A DNA stretch of 5,108 nucleotides, taken from positions 1 to 5,108 of the forward strand of contig JAOUPZ010000232.1 of assembly GCA_029879595.1 (NCBI GenBank). Direction: 5' to 3'. Both the position numbers and the translations under genes were made by a program. Under the pieces are notes generated by a model. The model was not told the DNA's origin. It was given only the letters and a program-made list of their open reading frames with translations, and did no database searches. Below, piece by piece: positions 1 to 5,108 of the stretch (the stretch's first letter is position 1; every line of letters starts with the position of its first letter). Origin of the DNA: Deltaproteobacteria bacterium (lineage in GTDB: Bacteria; SAR324; JACQKK01).

Positions 1-24
1 CACTATTTTGGTGCTATTCTGACA

Positions 25-58
25 GTGCTGATCAAACGGTGCTGATCAAACGGTGCTG
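25..58. repeat. 14-bp tandem repeat upstream of iscR
   Basis: The unit GTGCTGATCAAACG occurs exactly at 25-38 and 39-52, and a third copy begins at 53 (GTGCTG) before diverging. A degenerate copy in phase (GTGCTATTCTGACA, 11-24, 9 of 14 matching) may precede them. Each full copy carries the palindrome TGATCA (29-34 and 43-48). The array ends just before a TTTAAT -10-like hexamer (60-65) and about 30 bp before the iscR start. It therefore sits where an operator or upstream promoter element would lie. I see no convincing -35 at the right distance from TTTAAT, and no clear match to the E. coli IscR type 1 or type 2 sites. Regulatory function is inference; simple replication slippage is the alternative. 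Confidence 0.8.
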
Positions 59-86
59 CTTTAATGGAGCACGGCCCGGGAAAACC

Positions 87-566
87 ATGCTGAAATTTTC
101 CAGAAAAGTGGACTACGGCCTGATTCTTTTAAGCAAGCTGTGCGCTGAGCCGGAGGCTTCAAGCGCGCGTGAGATGGCGGCACGCTACCGGCTGCCGCAG
201 CCCATGGTGGCGAACATTCTCAAGGCGCTGGCCGGAGCTGGCATCCTGGATTCGACCCGGGGAGCCCAGGGGGGCTACGAGCTGGCCCGCCGCCCCGAGC
301 AGATATCGCTGGCCGATGTGGTGGAGGCCCTGGAGGGCCCGTTCTCGCTGGTGGAGTGCATTTCCGGGGGACCCGAACAGCACGGCGGCGGGGAGGGACC
401 ACCCCCCGGCGAAAAGTCCGCCTGCAAGTTCATCTCCCTGTGCCCCACCCATGATCCGCTGCACATGGTGCACAGGAAGTTCACCGAGTTCATGTCCGGT
501 CTGACCATCGACCAGATCAGCGAATCCCGCAAGGCCGCCCCCGCATCCGGGCCGCCCGGGAGCTGA
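87..566 (+). CDS. iscR: Rrf2-family Fe-S cluster-sensing transcriptional regulator (IscR-like)
   Basis: This is a 159-residue winged-helix DNA-binding regulator that probably controls the isc operon in response to cluster supply. The N-terminus (MLKFSRKVDYGLILL) is the usual Rrf2 start. The helix-turn-helix covers roughly residues 25-50, and the wing motif STRGAQGGYEL covers 56-66. Putative [2Fe-2S] ligands are C91, C113, C119 and H122. The C119-x2-H122 and C113-x5-C119 spacings match E. coli IscR C98/C104/H107, but C91 to C113 is 21 residues instead of 5, owing to a Gly/Pro-rich insertion. The 'DYGLILL' start and 'C-x5-CPT' motif also recall the Rrf2 regulators of SUF systems, so the name rests partly on the adjacent iscS. 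I chose ATG 87, with weak SD GGGA at 78-81. An in-frame GTG at 39 would add 16 unconserved residues encoded from the repeat. The C-terminal tail is low in complexity. Confidence 0.88.
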   Translation: MLKFSRKVDYGLILLSKLCAEPEASSAREMAARYRLPQPMVANILKALAGAGILDSTRGAQGGYELARRPEQISLADVVEALEGPFSLVECISGGPEQHGGGEGPPPGEKSACKFISLCPTHDPLHMVHRKFTEFMSGLTIDQISESRKAAPASGPPGS

Positions 567-576
567 GGCAGGGCGG
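552..576 (+). other. GC hairpin spanning the iscR stop codon
   Basis: CCGCCC (552-557) can pair with GGGCGG (571-576) across a 13-nt loop that contains the iscR stop codon. No U-tract follows, so it does not look like an intrinsic terminator. Given the high GC content it may be fortuitous. Confidence 0.25.
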
Positions 577-639
577 AGAAACCAGCCGCCAGCTGGGCAG
601 GCCCCCATGAGCACGGCAATAAATGAAGCGAAAACAATA

Positions 640-654
640 GCGGCCCGGAGCCGC
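640..654 (+). other. Small GC hairpin in the iscR-iscS spacer
   Basis: GCGGC (640-644) and GCCGC (650-654) form a 5-bp stem with a 5-nt loop, immediately before the 9-bp repeat array. There is no U-tract. Together with the hairpin at the iscR stop it could act as an RNA-processing or 3'-end-stabilising element that lets iscR and iscSU be expressed at different levels, as happens in E. coli. That role is inference. The rest of the 567-735 spacer holds no supported gene. Confidence 0.3.
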
Positions 655-658
655 CGGC

Positions 659-712
659 AAAGACCATAGAGACCACAGAGACCACAGAGACCATAAAGAC
701 AATAGAGACCGC
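659..712. repeat. Six-copy 9-bp tandem repeat in the iscS leader
   Basis: Six contiguous 9-bp units start at 659, 668, 677, 686, 695 and 704: AAAGACCAT, AGAGACCAC, AGAGACCAC, AGAGACCAT, AAAGACAAT and AGAGACCGC. The consensus is AGAGACCAC, and the + strand is purine-rich with little self-pairing. The array lies in the iscR-iscS spacer and ends 23 bp before the iscS ATG, so it would be transcribed in the 5' leader if iscR and iscS are co-transcribed. Short 'ACCACAGAGA'-type intergenic repeats are familiar from several deltaproteobacterial genomes. That recollection supports a dispersed intergenic repeat, but I cannot check it here. Confidence 0.9.
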
Positions 713-735
713 AGGGAATTTACAGGATACCAAGA

Positions 736-1950
736 ATGAAAACGCCGATTTACCTCGATTATCACGCCACCACCCCGGTTGACCCACGGGTGCTGGAAAC
801 CATGCTGCCCTACTTCACCGAAAAGTTCGGCAACGCGGCCAGCCGCAACCATTCCTTCGGCTGGGCCGCCGAGGAAGCAGTGGAGGCGGCCCGGGAACAG
901 GTGGCCCAGGTCATCGGAGCCAGCGCCAGGGAGGTGATTTTCACCAGCGGCGCCACCGAATCGGACAACCTGGCCCTGGTGGGGGTGGCGGAGTTCTACC
1001 GGGAAAAGGGCGACCACATAATCACCAGCCCCCTGGAGCACAAGGCCGTGCTGGACACCTGCAACATGCTGGAACAGCGTGGTTTCCGGGTGACCTATCT
1101 GGACGTGGACCGCCAGGGGATGATTGACCTGGACCAGCTCCGGGACAGCATCACCGACAAGACCATCCTGGTCAGCCTGATGGCGGCCAACAACGAGATC
1201 GGCACCATTAACCCGCTGGGCCGGATTGGCGCCATCTGCCGTGAAAAGGGCGTGCTGTTCCACACCGACGCCACCCAGGGCGTGGGCCACATGCCCCTGG
1301 ATGTGGAGGAGATGAACATCGACCTGGCCTCCTACAGCGGCCACAAGATATACGGCCCCAAGGGCGTGGGCGCATTGTACGTCAGGCGCCGCAACCCCCG
1401 CGTGCGGCTCAGCCCCATTATCCACGGCGGCGGGCACGAGCGCGGCATGCGCTCCGGAACGCTCAATGTGCCGGGCATCGTGGGCTTCGGCAGGGCCGCC
1501 GAGATCATGCGGGTGGACTACGACAAGGAACAGGCGCATCTGATTGAACTGCGGGACCGGCTCCACCAGGGCCTGGCCCGTGAGCTGGAGCAGGTGCACC
1601 TGAACGGCCACCCCACCGAGAGACATCCGGGCAACCTGAACATCAGCTTTGCCTATGTGGAGGGCGAGAGCCTGCTGATGGGCATCAGCGATATCGCCGT
1701 ATCCTCCGGGTCCGCCTGCACATCGGCCAGCCTGGAGCCCTCCTATGTGCTGCGGGCGCTGGGAGTGGGCGATGAACTGGCCCATTCCTCCATCCGCTTC
1801 GGCATCGGGCGCTTCACCACCATCGAGGAAGTGGACTATACGATCCGCCGGGTGGTGGAGGAGGTATCCCGGCTCAGGGAGCTTTCCCCCTTATGGGAAA
1901 TGGCCCAGGAGGGAATCGACTTATCAACCGTGAAATGGAGTGCGCATTAG
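736..1950 (+). CDS. iscS: Cysteine desulfurase IscS
   Basis: This is a PLP-dependent class V aminotransferase-fold enzyme that converts L-cysteine to L-alanine. It passes the persulfide sulfur to IscU and, in many bacteria, to tRNA-thiolation partners. At 404 aa it is the same length as E. coli IscS. Visible motifs are the N-terminal YLDYHATTPVDPRV, SGATESDNLA (71-80), H102 in EHK stacking on PLP, D178/Q181 in HTDATQ, and the Schiff-base lysine K204 in SGHKIYGPKG. The catalytic C328 lies in SSGSACTSASLEPSYVLR, on the long mobile loop typical of the IscS group rather than the SufS group. The C-terminal SPLWEMAQEGIDLSTVKW is the conserved tail that contacts IscU. The start is ATG 736 with SD AGGA (724-727), 8 nt upstream. 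It follows the regulator by 169 bp and precedes iscU by 65 bp. All key residues are present. Confidence 0.98.
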   Translation: MKTPIYLDYHATTPVDPRVLETMLPYFTEKFGNAASRNHSFGWAAEEAVEAAREQVAQVIGASAREVIFTSGATESDNLALVGVAEFYREKGDHIITSPLEHKAVLDTCNMLEQRGFRVTYLDVDRQGMIDLDQLRDSITDKTILVSLMAANNEIGTINPLGRIGAICREKGVLFHTDATQGVGHMPLDVEEMNIDLASYSGHKIYGPKGVGALYVRRRNPRVRLSPIIHGGGHERGMRSGTLNVPGIVGFGRAAEIMRVDYDKEQAHLIELRDRLHQGLARELEQVHLNGHPTERHPGNLNISFAYVEGESLLMGISDIAVSSGSACTSASLEPSYVLRALGVGDELAHSSIRFGIGRFTTIEEVDYTIRRVVEEVSRLRELSPLWEMAQEGIDLSTVKWSAH

Positions 1951-1969
1951 GGCATACCTATTAACAACA

Positions 1970-1992
1970 GCCGGCCCGGCATTTTGGCCGGC
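1970..1992 (+). other. GC-rich hairpin between iscS and iscU
   Basis: GCCGGCC (1970-1976) and GGCCGGC (1986-1992) are perfect inverted repeats forming a 7-bp all-GC stem with a 9-nt loop (1977-1985). The T-run lies in the loop, not after the stem, so it is not a standard terminator. It ends 23 nt before the iscU ATG and 14 nt before the SD. It could shape mRNA processing or relative iscS/iscU expression; this is inference. Confidence 0.55.
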
Positions 1993-2015
1993 ACTGAAAC
2001 TCATACAGGTGGAAC

Positions 2016-2411
2016 ATGGCTTATAGCGACAAGGTGATAGATCACTACAAGAACCCCCGCAACGCGGGCAGCTTCTCCAAGGAGGAGGAAAACGTCGGAA
2101 CAGGGGTGGTGGGCGCGCCCGAGTGCGGCGACGTCATGAAGCTCCAGATCAAGGTGGAAAACGAAAGAATAGTGGACGCGCGCTTTAAGACCTTCGGGTG
2201 CGGCAGCGCCATTGCCTCTTCCTCCCTGGCCACCGAATGGGTCAAGGGCAAGACCCTGGACGAGGCCATGACCATCCAGAACACGGAAATCGTGAAGGAG
2301 CTTTCCCTGCCTCCGGTGAAGATCCACTGCTCCGTGCTGGCCGAGGACGCCATCAAGACCGCCATTGCCGATTACCGGAAGAAGCAGGATGGGTCCTCCG
2401 GGGGGGAGTGA
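2016..2411 (+). CDS. iscU: Fe-S cluster assembly scaffold IscU
   Basis: IscU is the scaffold on which [2Fe-2S] and then [4Fe-4S] clusters are built from IscS-derived sulfur, before HscA/HscB-aided transfer to acceptors. The 131-aa protein carries the full signature. Ligands are C37 and D39 in GAPECGDVM, C62 in FGCGSAIASSSLATEWVKG, and H104/C105 in KIHCSVLAEDAI. The HscA-recognition motif LPPVK is at 98-102. The N-terminus MAYSDKVIDHYKNPRN is nearly that of E. coli IscU. It is the short IscU type, without the extra domains of NifU. The C-terminal DGSSGGE is a short unconserved tail. The start is ATG 2016 with a strong purine-rich SD (AGGTGGA, 2007-2013). iscA, which follows iscU in the E. coli operon, is absent: the next gene is hscB, 40 bp downstream. 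Confidence 0.98.
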   Translation: MAYSDKVIDHYKNPRNAGSFSKEEENVGTGVVGAPECGDVMKLQIKVENERIVDARFKTFGCGSAIASSSLATEWVKGKTLDEAMTIQNTEIVKELSLPPVKIHCSVLAEDAIKTAIADYRKKQDGSSGGE

Positions 2412-2451
2412 CCTTCCGGCGGATTGAAACCGGCAGAGGACACGCGCCTGT

Positions 2452-3039
2452 ATGGACTGCATGAACAAGCCGTTGCGGCCTTCCGCTTCGGATGGCGAGG
2501 ATTATTTCCGGCTTTTCGGCCTGCCCCGGAGCTATGCCATTGACAGGGCTTCCCTGGATTCGGCCTACGAGGAGCTGAGCCTGAGCTGCCATCCCGATTT
2601 CTTCGCCGCAGCGCCCGCCCCGGAGCTGGCCGCGGCCCGGGCCAAAAGCACGCTGGTCAACGAGGCCTACCGGGTGCTGTCCTCGGACAGCCTGCGCGCG
2701 GAATATCTGCTGGGGCTGCTGGCCGCCGGGCGAAGCCTGGATACAAGGGCCCTGCCCGAGGGCTTCCTCATGGAAATGCTGGAACTCCAGGAGGAACTGG
2801 ACGAACTTTTCCCTCCGGAAAGCCCGCCCGCCACCGATGGACCCCAAGCCGGTCAGGCGCAGCGGATGCGCGGACTGGTGAAGGAACGCCTGGAAAGTCT
2901 GCTCGAAGAACGCCGGAAGCTGTTTGCCGGCGCCGGCGAATCCCCGGATGAACAGATACTGAGGGGCCTGCAGACCAACCTGAACTGTGAAAAATACCTG
3001 AACCGCCTGCTGGAAAGGCTGGAGATAATAGAGCAGTGA
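2452..3039 (+). CDS. hscB: Fe-S assembly J-domain co-chaperone HscB
   Basis: HscB is the dedicated J-protein (Hsc20) that binds IscU, delivers it to HscA and stimulates HscA ATPase activity. The 195-aa protein begins with a variable segment of about 16 residues, then the J-domain (DYFRLFGLPRSYAID onwards, about 17-90). Its catalytic HPD is at 47-49 and LRAEYLL at 81-87. The C-terminal helical IscU-binding domain (about 100-195) begins with the family hallmark LMEMLELQEELDE (106-118). The residue after HPD is Phe (HPDFF), where Lys or Arg is commoner. A Pro/Gly-rich linker (PPESPPATDGPQAG, 121-134) separates two helices. ATG 2452 was chosen because AGAGGA (2435-2440) lies 11 nt upstream; the in-frame ATG at 2461 is farther from it and remains possible. 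The stop codon overlaps the hscA start. Confidence 0.95.
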   Translation: MDCMNKPLRPSASDGEDYFRLFGLPRSYAIDRASLDSAYEELSLSCHPDFFAAAPAPELAAARAKSTLVNEAYRVLSSDSLRAEYLLGLLAAGRSLDTRALPEGFLMEMLELQEELDELFPPESPPATDGPQAGQAQRMRGLVKERLESLLEERRKLFAGAGESPDEQILRGLQTNLNCEKYLNRLLERLEIIEQ

Positions 3040-4886
3040 GTGAACTCGAAACCATTATCGGAATAGACCTGGGAACCACCAACAGCCTTGCGGCCACCGT
3101 GCTGGAGCACGGCCCGGAGGCCCTGCGCCCTCCCGGCGCAGAAGCCATCATGCCCTCGGTGCTGAGCCGCTCGGGGCAGGGCTGGCTGGTGGGGGCCGCT
3201 GCCCGCGAGGAAAGGACCCGCTCGCCGGAAACAACCGTATACTCGGTCAAGCGCCTCATGGGCCGGGACGCGGAGTATCTGGCCGACGAGATTGCGCGGC
3301 TCCACTATCGGGTGGAACCGGCCATGCGGGGCCTGGTCCGGGTGCGCATCGGTGAGGAGACCTTCACACCCCAGGAGCTTTCCGCGGAACTGCTGCGGGA
3401 GATAAAGCGCCGCTCCGAGGAGGCCCTGGGCCACCCGGTGGCCAAGGCCGTCATCACCGTGCCCGCCTATTTTGACGACTCCCAGCGCCAGGCCACCCGT
3501 GACGCCGGGCGGATCGCCGGGCTGGATGTGGTGCGCATCATCAACGAGCCCACCGCCGCCGCCATCGCCTACGGGTTGGATCAGAAGAAATCCGGCCTGG
3601 TGGCCGTGTACGACCTGGGCGGCGGCACGTTCGACATCTCCCTGCTTTCCCTGTCCGGCAAGGTGTTCAAGGTGCTTTCCACCCACGGTGATACCCACCT
3701 GGGTGGGGACGACTTCGACCGGCTGCTGGCCGAGGAACTGCGGCAGCGGGTGCTGGCGGAGCATCCGGGGGCCGAGCTGGACTCACCCCTGGCCGCAGCG
3801 CTTTTGCTCAAGACGGCCGAGCTGTTGAAGATTGATCTTTCCCGGGCCCTGGAAACCGGCTATGAGCTGGATCTGCCCGGCCAGGGACTGCGGGCCTCCG
3901 GGCGCATGACCCGCGAGGAATTGAACGAACTGATCGCCCCGTTGGTGGAAAGGACGCTGGACTCCGCCCGGCAGGCTCTCAAGGCCGCCGGGAAATCGGC
4001 GGAGGAAGTACAGGACGTGGTGATGGTAGGCGGCTCCTCCAGGGTGCCCCTGGTGCGCGAGGAGGTGGAACGGTTCTTCGGGCGGCGGCCCAATATCTCC
4101 ATCAACCCGGACGAGGTGGTGGCGGTGGGGGCGGCCATCCAGGGTCACCTGCTGGCCGGCGGCCGGCGCGACTTCCTGCTGCTGGACGTGATTCCGCTTT
4201 CCCTGGGTCTGGAAACCCTGGGAGGCACCTTCAGCAAACTGATCATGGGCAATACCACCCTGCCCGCCCAGGCCGGCGAGCTGTTTACCACCCATGTGGA
4301 CAACCAGACCGGGGTGGACGTGAACATTTACCAGGGCGAGCGGGAGTTCGTAAAGGACTGCCGCAGCCTGGGTCGGTTCCGGCTCAAGGGCCTTCCCCCC
4401 ATGCCTGCCGGGCTGCCCCGCATCAACGTATCCTTTGAGGTGGACGCCAACGGCATCCTCACCGTCAGCGCCCGCGAGGAGCGCAGCGGCACCGAGGCCT
4501 CCATCGAGGTGATTCCCTCCCACGGGCTCACCGGCGAGGAGATCGACAGGATCATGGAGGACTCCTACGAGCACGCCATGGATGACCTGAACGAAAGACA
4601 GATGGTGGAGTTCCGGAACATGGCCGATGCGGTGTTCAGGGGCATTGAGAAGGCCTGGGAGGATGCCGAGCGGATGCTTTCCTCCGAGGCCACCGGGATG
4701 ATCCGCCAGCAGATGGACAAGGTGCGCCAGGTGGCCCAGGGCTCCGATCCGCTGGCCCTGAAACGCGAGATGGACCTGCTGGGCAGAATGACGCAGCCGC
4801 TGGCCGATGCCATTATTTCCAAGGCGGCGCTGACGGAGCTGCGGAAGTTCTACGAGGATACCGGCTCCGGGCCGGAATCGGGATGA
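3036..4886 (+). CDS. hscA: Hsp70-class Fe-S assembly chaperone HscA
   Basis: HscA is the specialised Hsp70 that binds the IscU LPPVK motif and couples ATP hydrolysis to cluster release. At 616 aa it has the length of E. coli HscA. The nucleotide-binding domain (about 1-375) shows phosphate-1 IGIDLGTTNS (8-17), catalytic K72 in SVKRLMG, NEPTAAAIAYGLD (170-182), phosphate-2 VYDLGGGTFD with T198, and the adenosine motif VVMVGGSSRVPLV (328-340). The linker LLLDVIPLSLG (381-391) leads to the substrate-binding domain, where IYQGEREFVKDCRSLGRF (431-448) is HscA-like rather than DnaK-like. An alpha-helical lid follows (about 500-616). The start is GTG 3036, overlapping the hscB TGA (GTGA), which suggests translational coupling. 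GGAG at 3021-3024 is the likely SD, 11 nt upstream. No fdx or iscX is visible immediately downstream. Confidence 0.97.
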   Translation: MSELETIIGIDLGTTNSLAATVLEHGPEALRPPGAEAIMPSVLSRSGQGWLVGAAAREERTRSPETTVYSVKRLMGRDAEYLADEIARLHYRVEPAMRGLVRVRIGEETFTPQELSAELLREIKRRSEEALGHPVAKAVITVPAYFDDSQRQATRDAGRIAGLDVVRIINEPTAAAIAYGLDQKKSGLVAVYDLGGGTFDISLLSLSGKVFKVLSTHGDTHLGGDDFDRLLAEELRQRVLAEHPGAELDSPLAAALLLKTAELLKIDLSRALETGYELDLPGQGLRASGRMTREELNELIAPLVERTLDSARQALKAAGKSAEEVQDVVMVGGSSRVPLVREEVERFFGRRPNISINPDEVVAVGAAIQGHLLAGGRRDFLLLDVIPLSLGLETLGGTFSKLIMGNTTLPAQAGELFTTHVDNQTGVDVNIYQGEREFVKDCRSLGRFRLKGLPPMPAGLPRINVSFEVDANGILTVSAREERSGTEASIEVIPSHGLTGEEIDRIMEDSYEHAMDDLNERQMVEFRNMADAVFRGIEKAWEDAERMLSSEATGMIRQQMDKVRQVAQGSDPLALKREMDLLGRMTQPLADAIISKAALTELRKFYEDTGSGPESG

Positions 4887-4915
4887 TTGAAATAACAACG
4901 AATACCAGATATACT
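4887..4915 (+). promoter_or_regulatory. Sigma-70-like promoter just downstream of hscA
   Basis: TTGAAA (4887-4892, five of six to the -35 consensus) and TATACT (4910-4915, five of six to the -10 consensus) are separated by exactly 17 bp. They lie in a markedly AT-richer stretch directly after the hscA stop. The predicted start is near 4922, giving a leader of about 44 nt before ATG 4966. This suggests the next gene can be transcribed separately from the isc operon. Activity is not shown by the sequence. Confidence 0.6.
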
Positions 4916-4965
4916 TCCATATCAGACAGTTCAAAAACCGCAAATCCCAAGACAGGGAGCAGTTT

Positions 4966-5108
4966 ATGCAGGCGCAGACAGCTTACAGCCCGACCGGGCC
5001 GGGTAGGGCCGGTTTTCTGAGGGACCGGGGCCTTCCGGGGTTCCTGGGGGCCAGGGCTCAGGCTGATCTCCAGGCAGATTTCCAGGCAGATTTCCAGGCA
5101 TCGGGCCA
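4966..5108 (+). CDS. N-terminal part of an unrecognised protein (runs off the window)
   Basis: An open frame from ATG 4966 continues to the window end (47 codons plus 2 nt) without a stop. A strong SD (AGGGAG, 4954-4959) lies 6 nt upstream, and the promoter at 4887-4915 points toward it. The visible N-terminus begins MQAQTAYSPTGPGRAGFL and is rich in Gly, Arg, Gln and Ala. It ends in a four-residue repeat QAD(L/F) encoded by a 12-bp tandem repeat. No domain, signal peptide or membrane segment can be seen. The start is not ferredoxin-like, although fdx often follows hscA. Third-position GC bias is weaker than in the upstream genes, and a terminator-like hairpin lies inside the frame (4993-5018), so a spurious ORF remains possible. 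I do not recognise the product. Confidence 0.5.
   Translation, partial: MQAQTAYSPTGPGRAGFLRDRGLPGFLGARAQADLQADFQADFQASG
4993..5018 (+). terminator. Terminator-like hairpin after hscA (weak)
   Basis: ACCGG (4993-4997) pairs with CCGGT (5009-5013). After one G/G mismatch, CC (4999-5000) pairs with GG (5006-5007) around a GGGTA loop, and the stem is followed by a short T-rich run ending TTTTCT (5013-5018). It could end the isc transcript about 125 nt past hscA. However, it lies inside the candidate gene starting at 4966, and the U-tract is short and interrupted. Confidence 0.3.
5059..5100. repeat. 12-bp in-frame tandem repeat
   Basis: The units are CAGGCTGATCTC (5059-5070), CAGGCAGATTTC (5071-5082 and 5083-5094) and a half copy CAGGCA (5095-5100). 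In the frame from 4966 each unit encodes Gln-Ala-Asp-Leu/Phe. A 12-bp period keeps the frame, and the copies are nearly identical, pointing to recent expansion. Confidence 0.9.

Noticed and set aside
1..27. Imperfect inverted repeat CACT...AGTG at the left edge as an IscR operator
   Set aside because: Only four base pairs match at the ends, there is no further symmetry, and it does not fit known IscR site patterns.
39..86. Upstream GTG start for the regulator at 39
   Set aside because: The added 16 residues are encoded partly by the 14-bp repeat, contain nothing conserved, and Rrf2 proteins begin close to the FSRKVDYGL motif, as from ATG 87.
607..669. 20-codon ORF in the iscR-iscS spacer (starts MSTAINEAK)
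   Set aside because: It has no Shine-Dalgarno sequence, runs into the repeat array, and has no recognisable similarity; it is likely chance.
659..712. CRISPR-like array
   Set aside because: The units are 9 bp and contiguous, with no spacers, so this is a simple tandem repeat.
517..1785. 422-codon antisense open frame opposite iscS
   Set aside because: It is a GC-driven shadow: it spans the iscS coding region and the 9-bp repeat, encodes no recognisable domain, and iscS on the other strand is unambiguous.
2853..3764. 303-codon antisense open frame opposite hscB/hscA
   Set aside because: It crosses the hscB-hscA junction opposite two well-supported genes and has no family resemblance.
3783..4943. 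386-codon antisense open frame opposite hscA
   Set aside because: It mirrors hscA codons (high GC at third positions removes antisense stops) and shows no motif of its own.
4883..5020. 45-codon ORF whose ATG overlaps the hscA stop (ATGA)
   Set aside because: The overlap looks like coupling, but the codons lack the GC third-position bias of the operon, the SD is weak, and the frame reads across the promoter and the start of the better-supported frame at 4966.
5043..5055. CCTGG-GGG-CCAGG inverted repeat
   Set aside because: It is a very short stem in GC-rich sequence with no U-tract or positional logic.

Overview
This window holds an iron-sulfur cluster assembly (ISC) operon, read entirely on the + strand: an Rrf2/IscR-type regulator (87-566), cysteine desulfurase iscS (736-1950), scaffold iscU (2016-2411), J-domain co-chaperone hscB (2452-3039) and Hsp70 chaperone hscA (3036-4886). 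After a short AT-richer spacer, a further gene begins at 4966 and runs off the window end. The DNA is GC-rich with strong G/C preference at third codon positions. IscS, IscU and HscA closely match the proteobacterial forms in motifs and length (IscS 404 aa and HscA 616 aa, the lengths I recall for E. coli). The layout iscR-iscS-iscU-hscB-hscA without iscA, the SUF-regulator-like flavour of the Rrf2 protein, and ACCACAGAGACC-type intergenic repeats suggest a GC-rich proteobacterium, perhaps of the former Deltaproteobacteria (Desulfobacterota). That placement is an inference, not a demonstration.

Region by region: 1-86 is the iscR upstream region, with a 14-bp tandem repeat. 87-566 encodes the regulator, whose cluster-ligand cysteines are separated by an unusual Gly/Pro-rich insertion. 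567-735 is a gene-free leader with a GC hairpin and six copies of a 9-bp repeat ahead of iscS. A 7-bp GC hairpin lies between iscS and iscU (1970-1992). iscU and hscB are 40 bp apart, and hscB and hscA overlap by 4 bp (GTGA). Just after hscA there is a good sigma-70-like promoter (4887-4915), a Shine-Dalgarno sequence, and an unrecognised open frame with a 12-bp in-frame repeat.

How they work together: IscS takes sulfur from cysteine and passes it as a persulfide to IscU, where the cluster is built. HscB delivers loaded IscU to HscA, which binds its LPPVK motif and uses ATP to promote cluster transfer. The Rrf2 regulator probably senses cluster status and adjusts expression of the operon. The core pathway is well known. 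The less ordinary parts are the regulator's cysteine spacing, the repeats and hairpins between genes, the lack of iscA and of an adjacent ferredoxin, and the unknown gene at the right edge. I see no evidence of a wholly new system.
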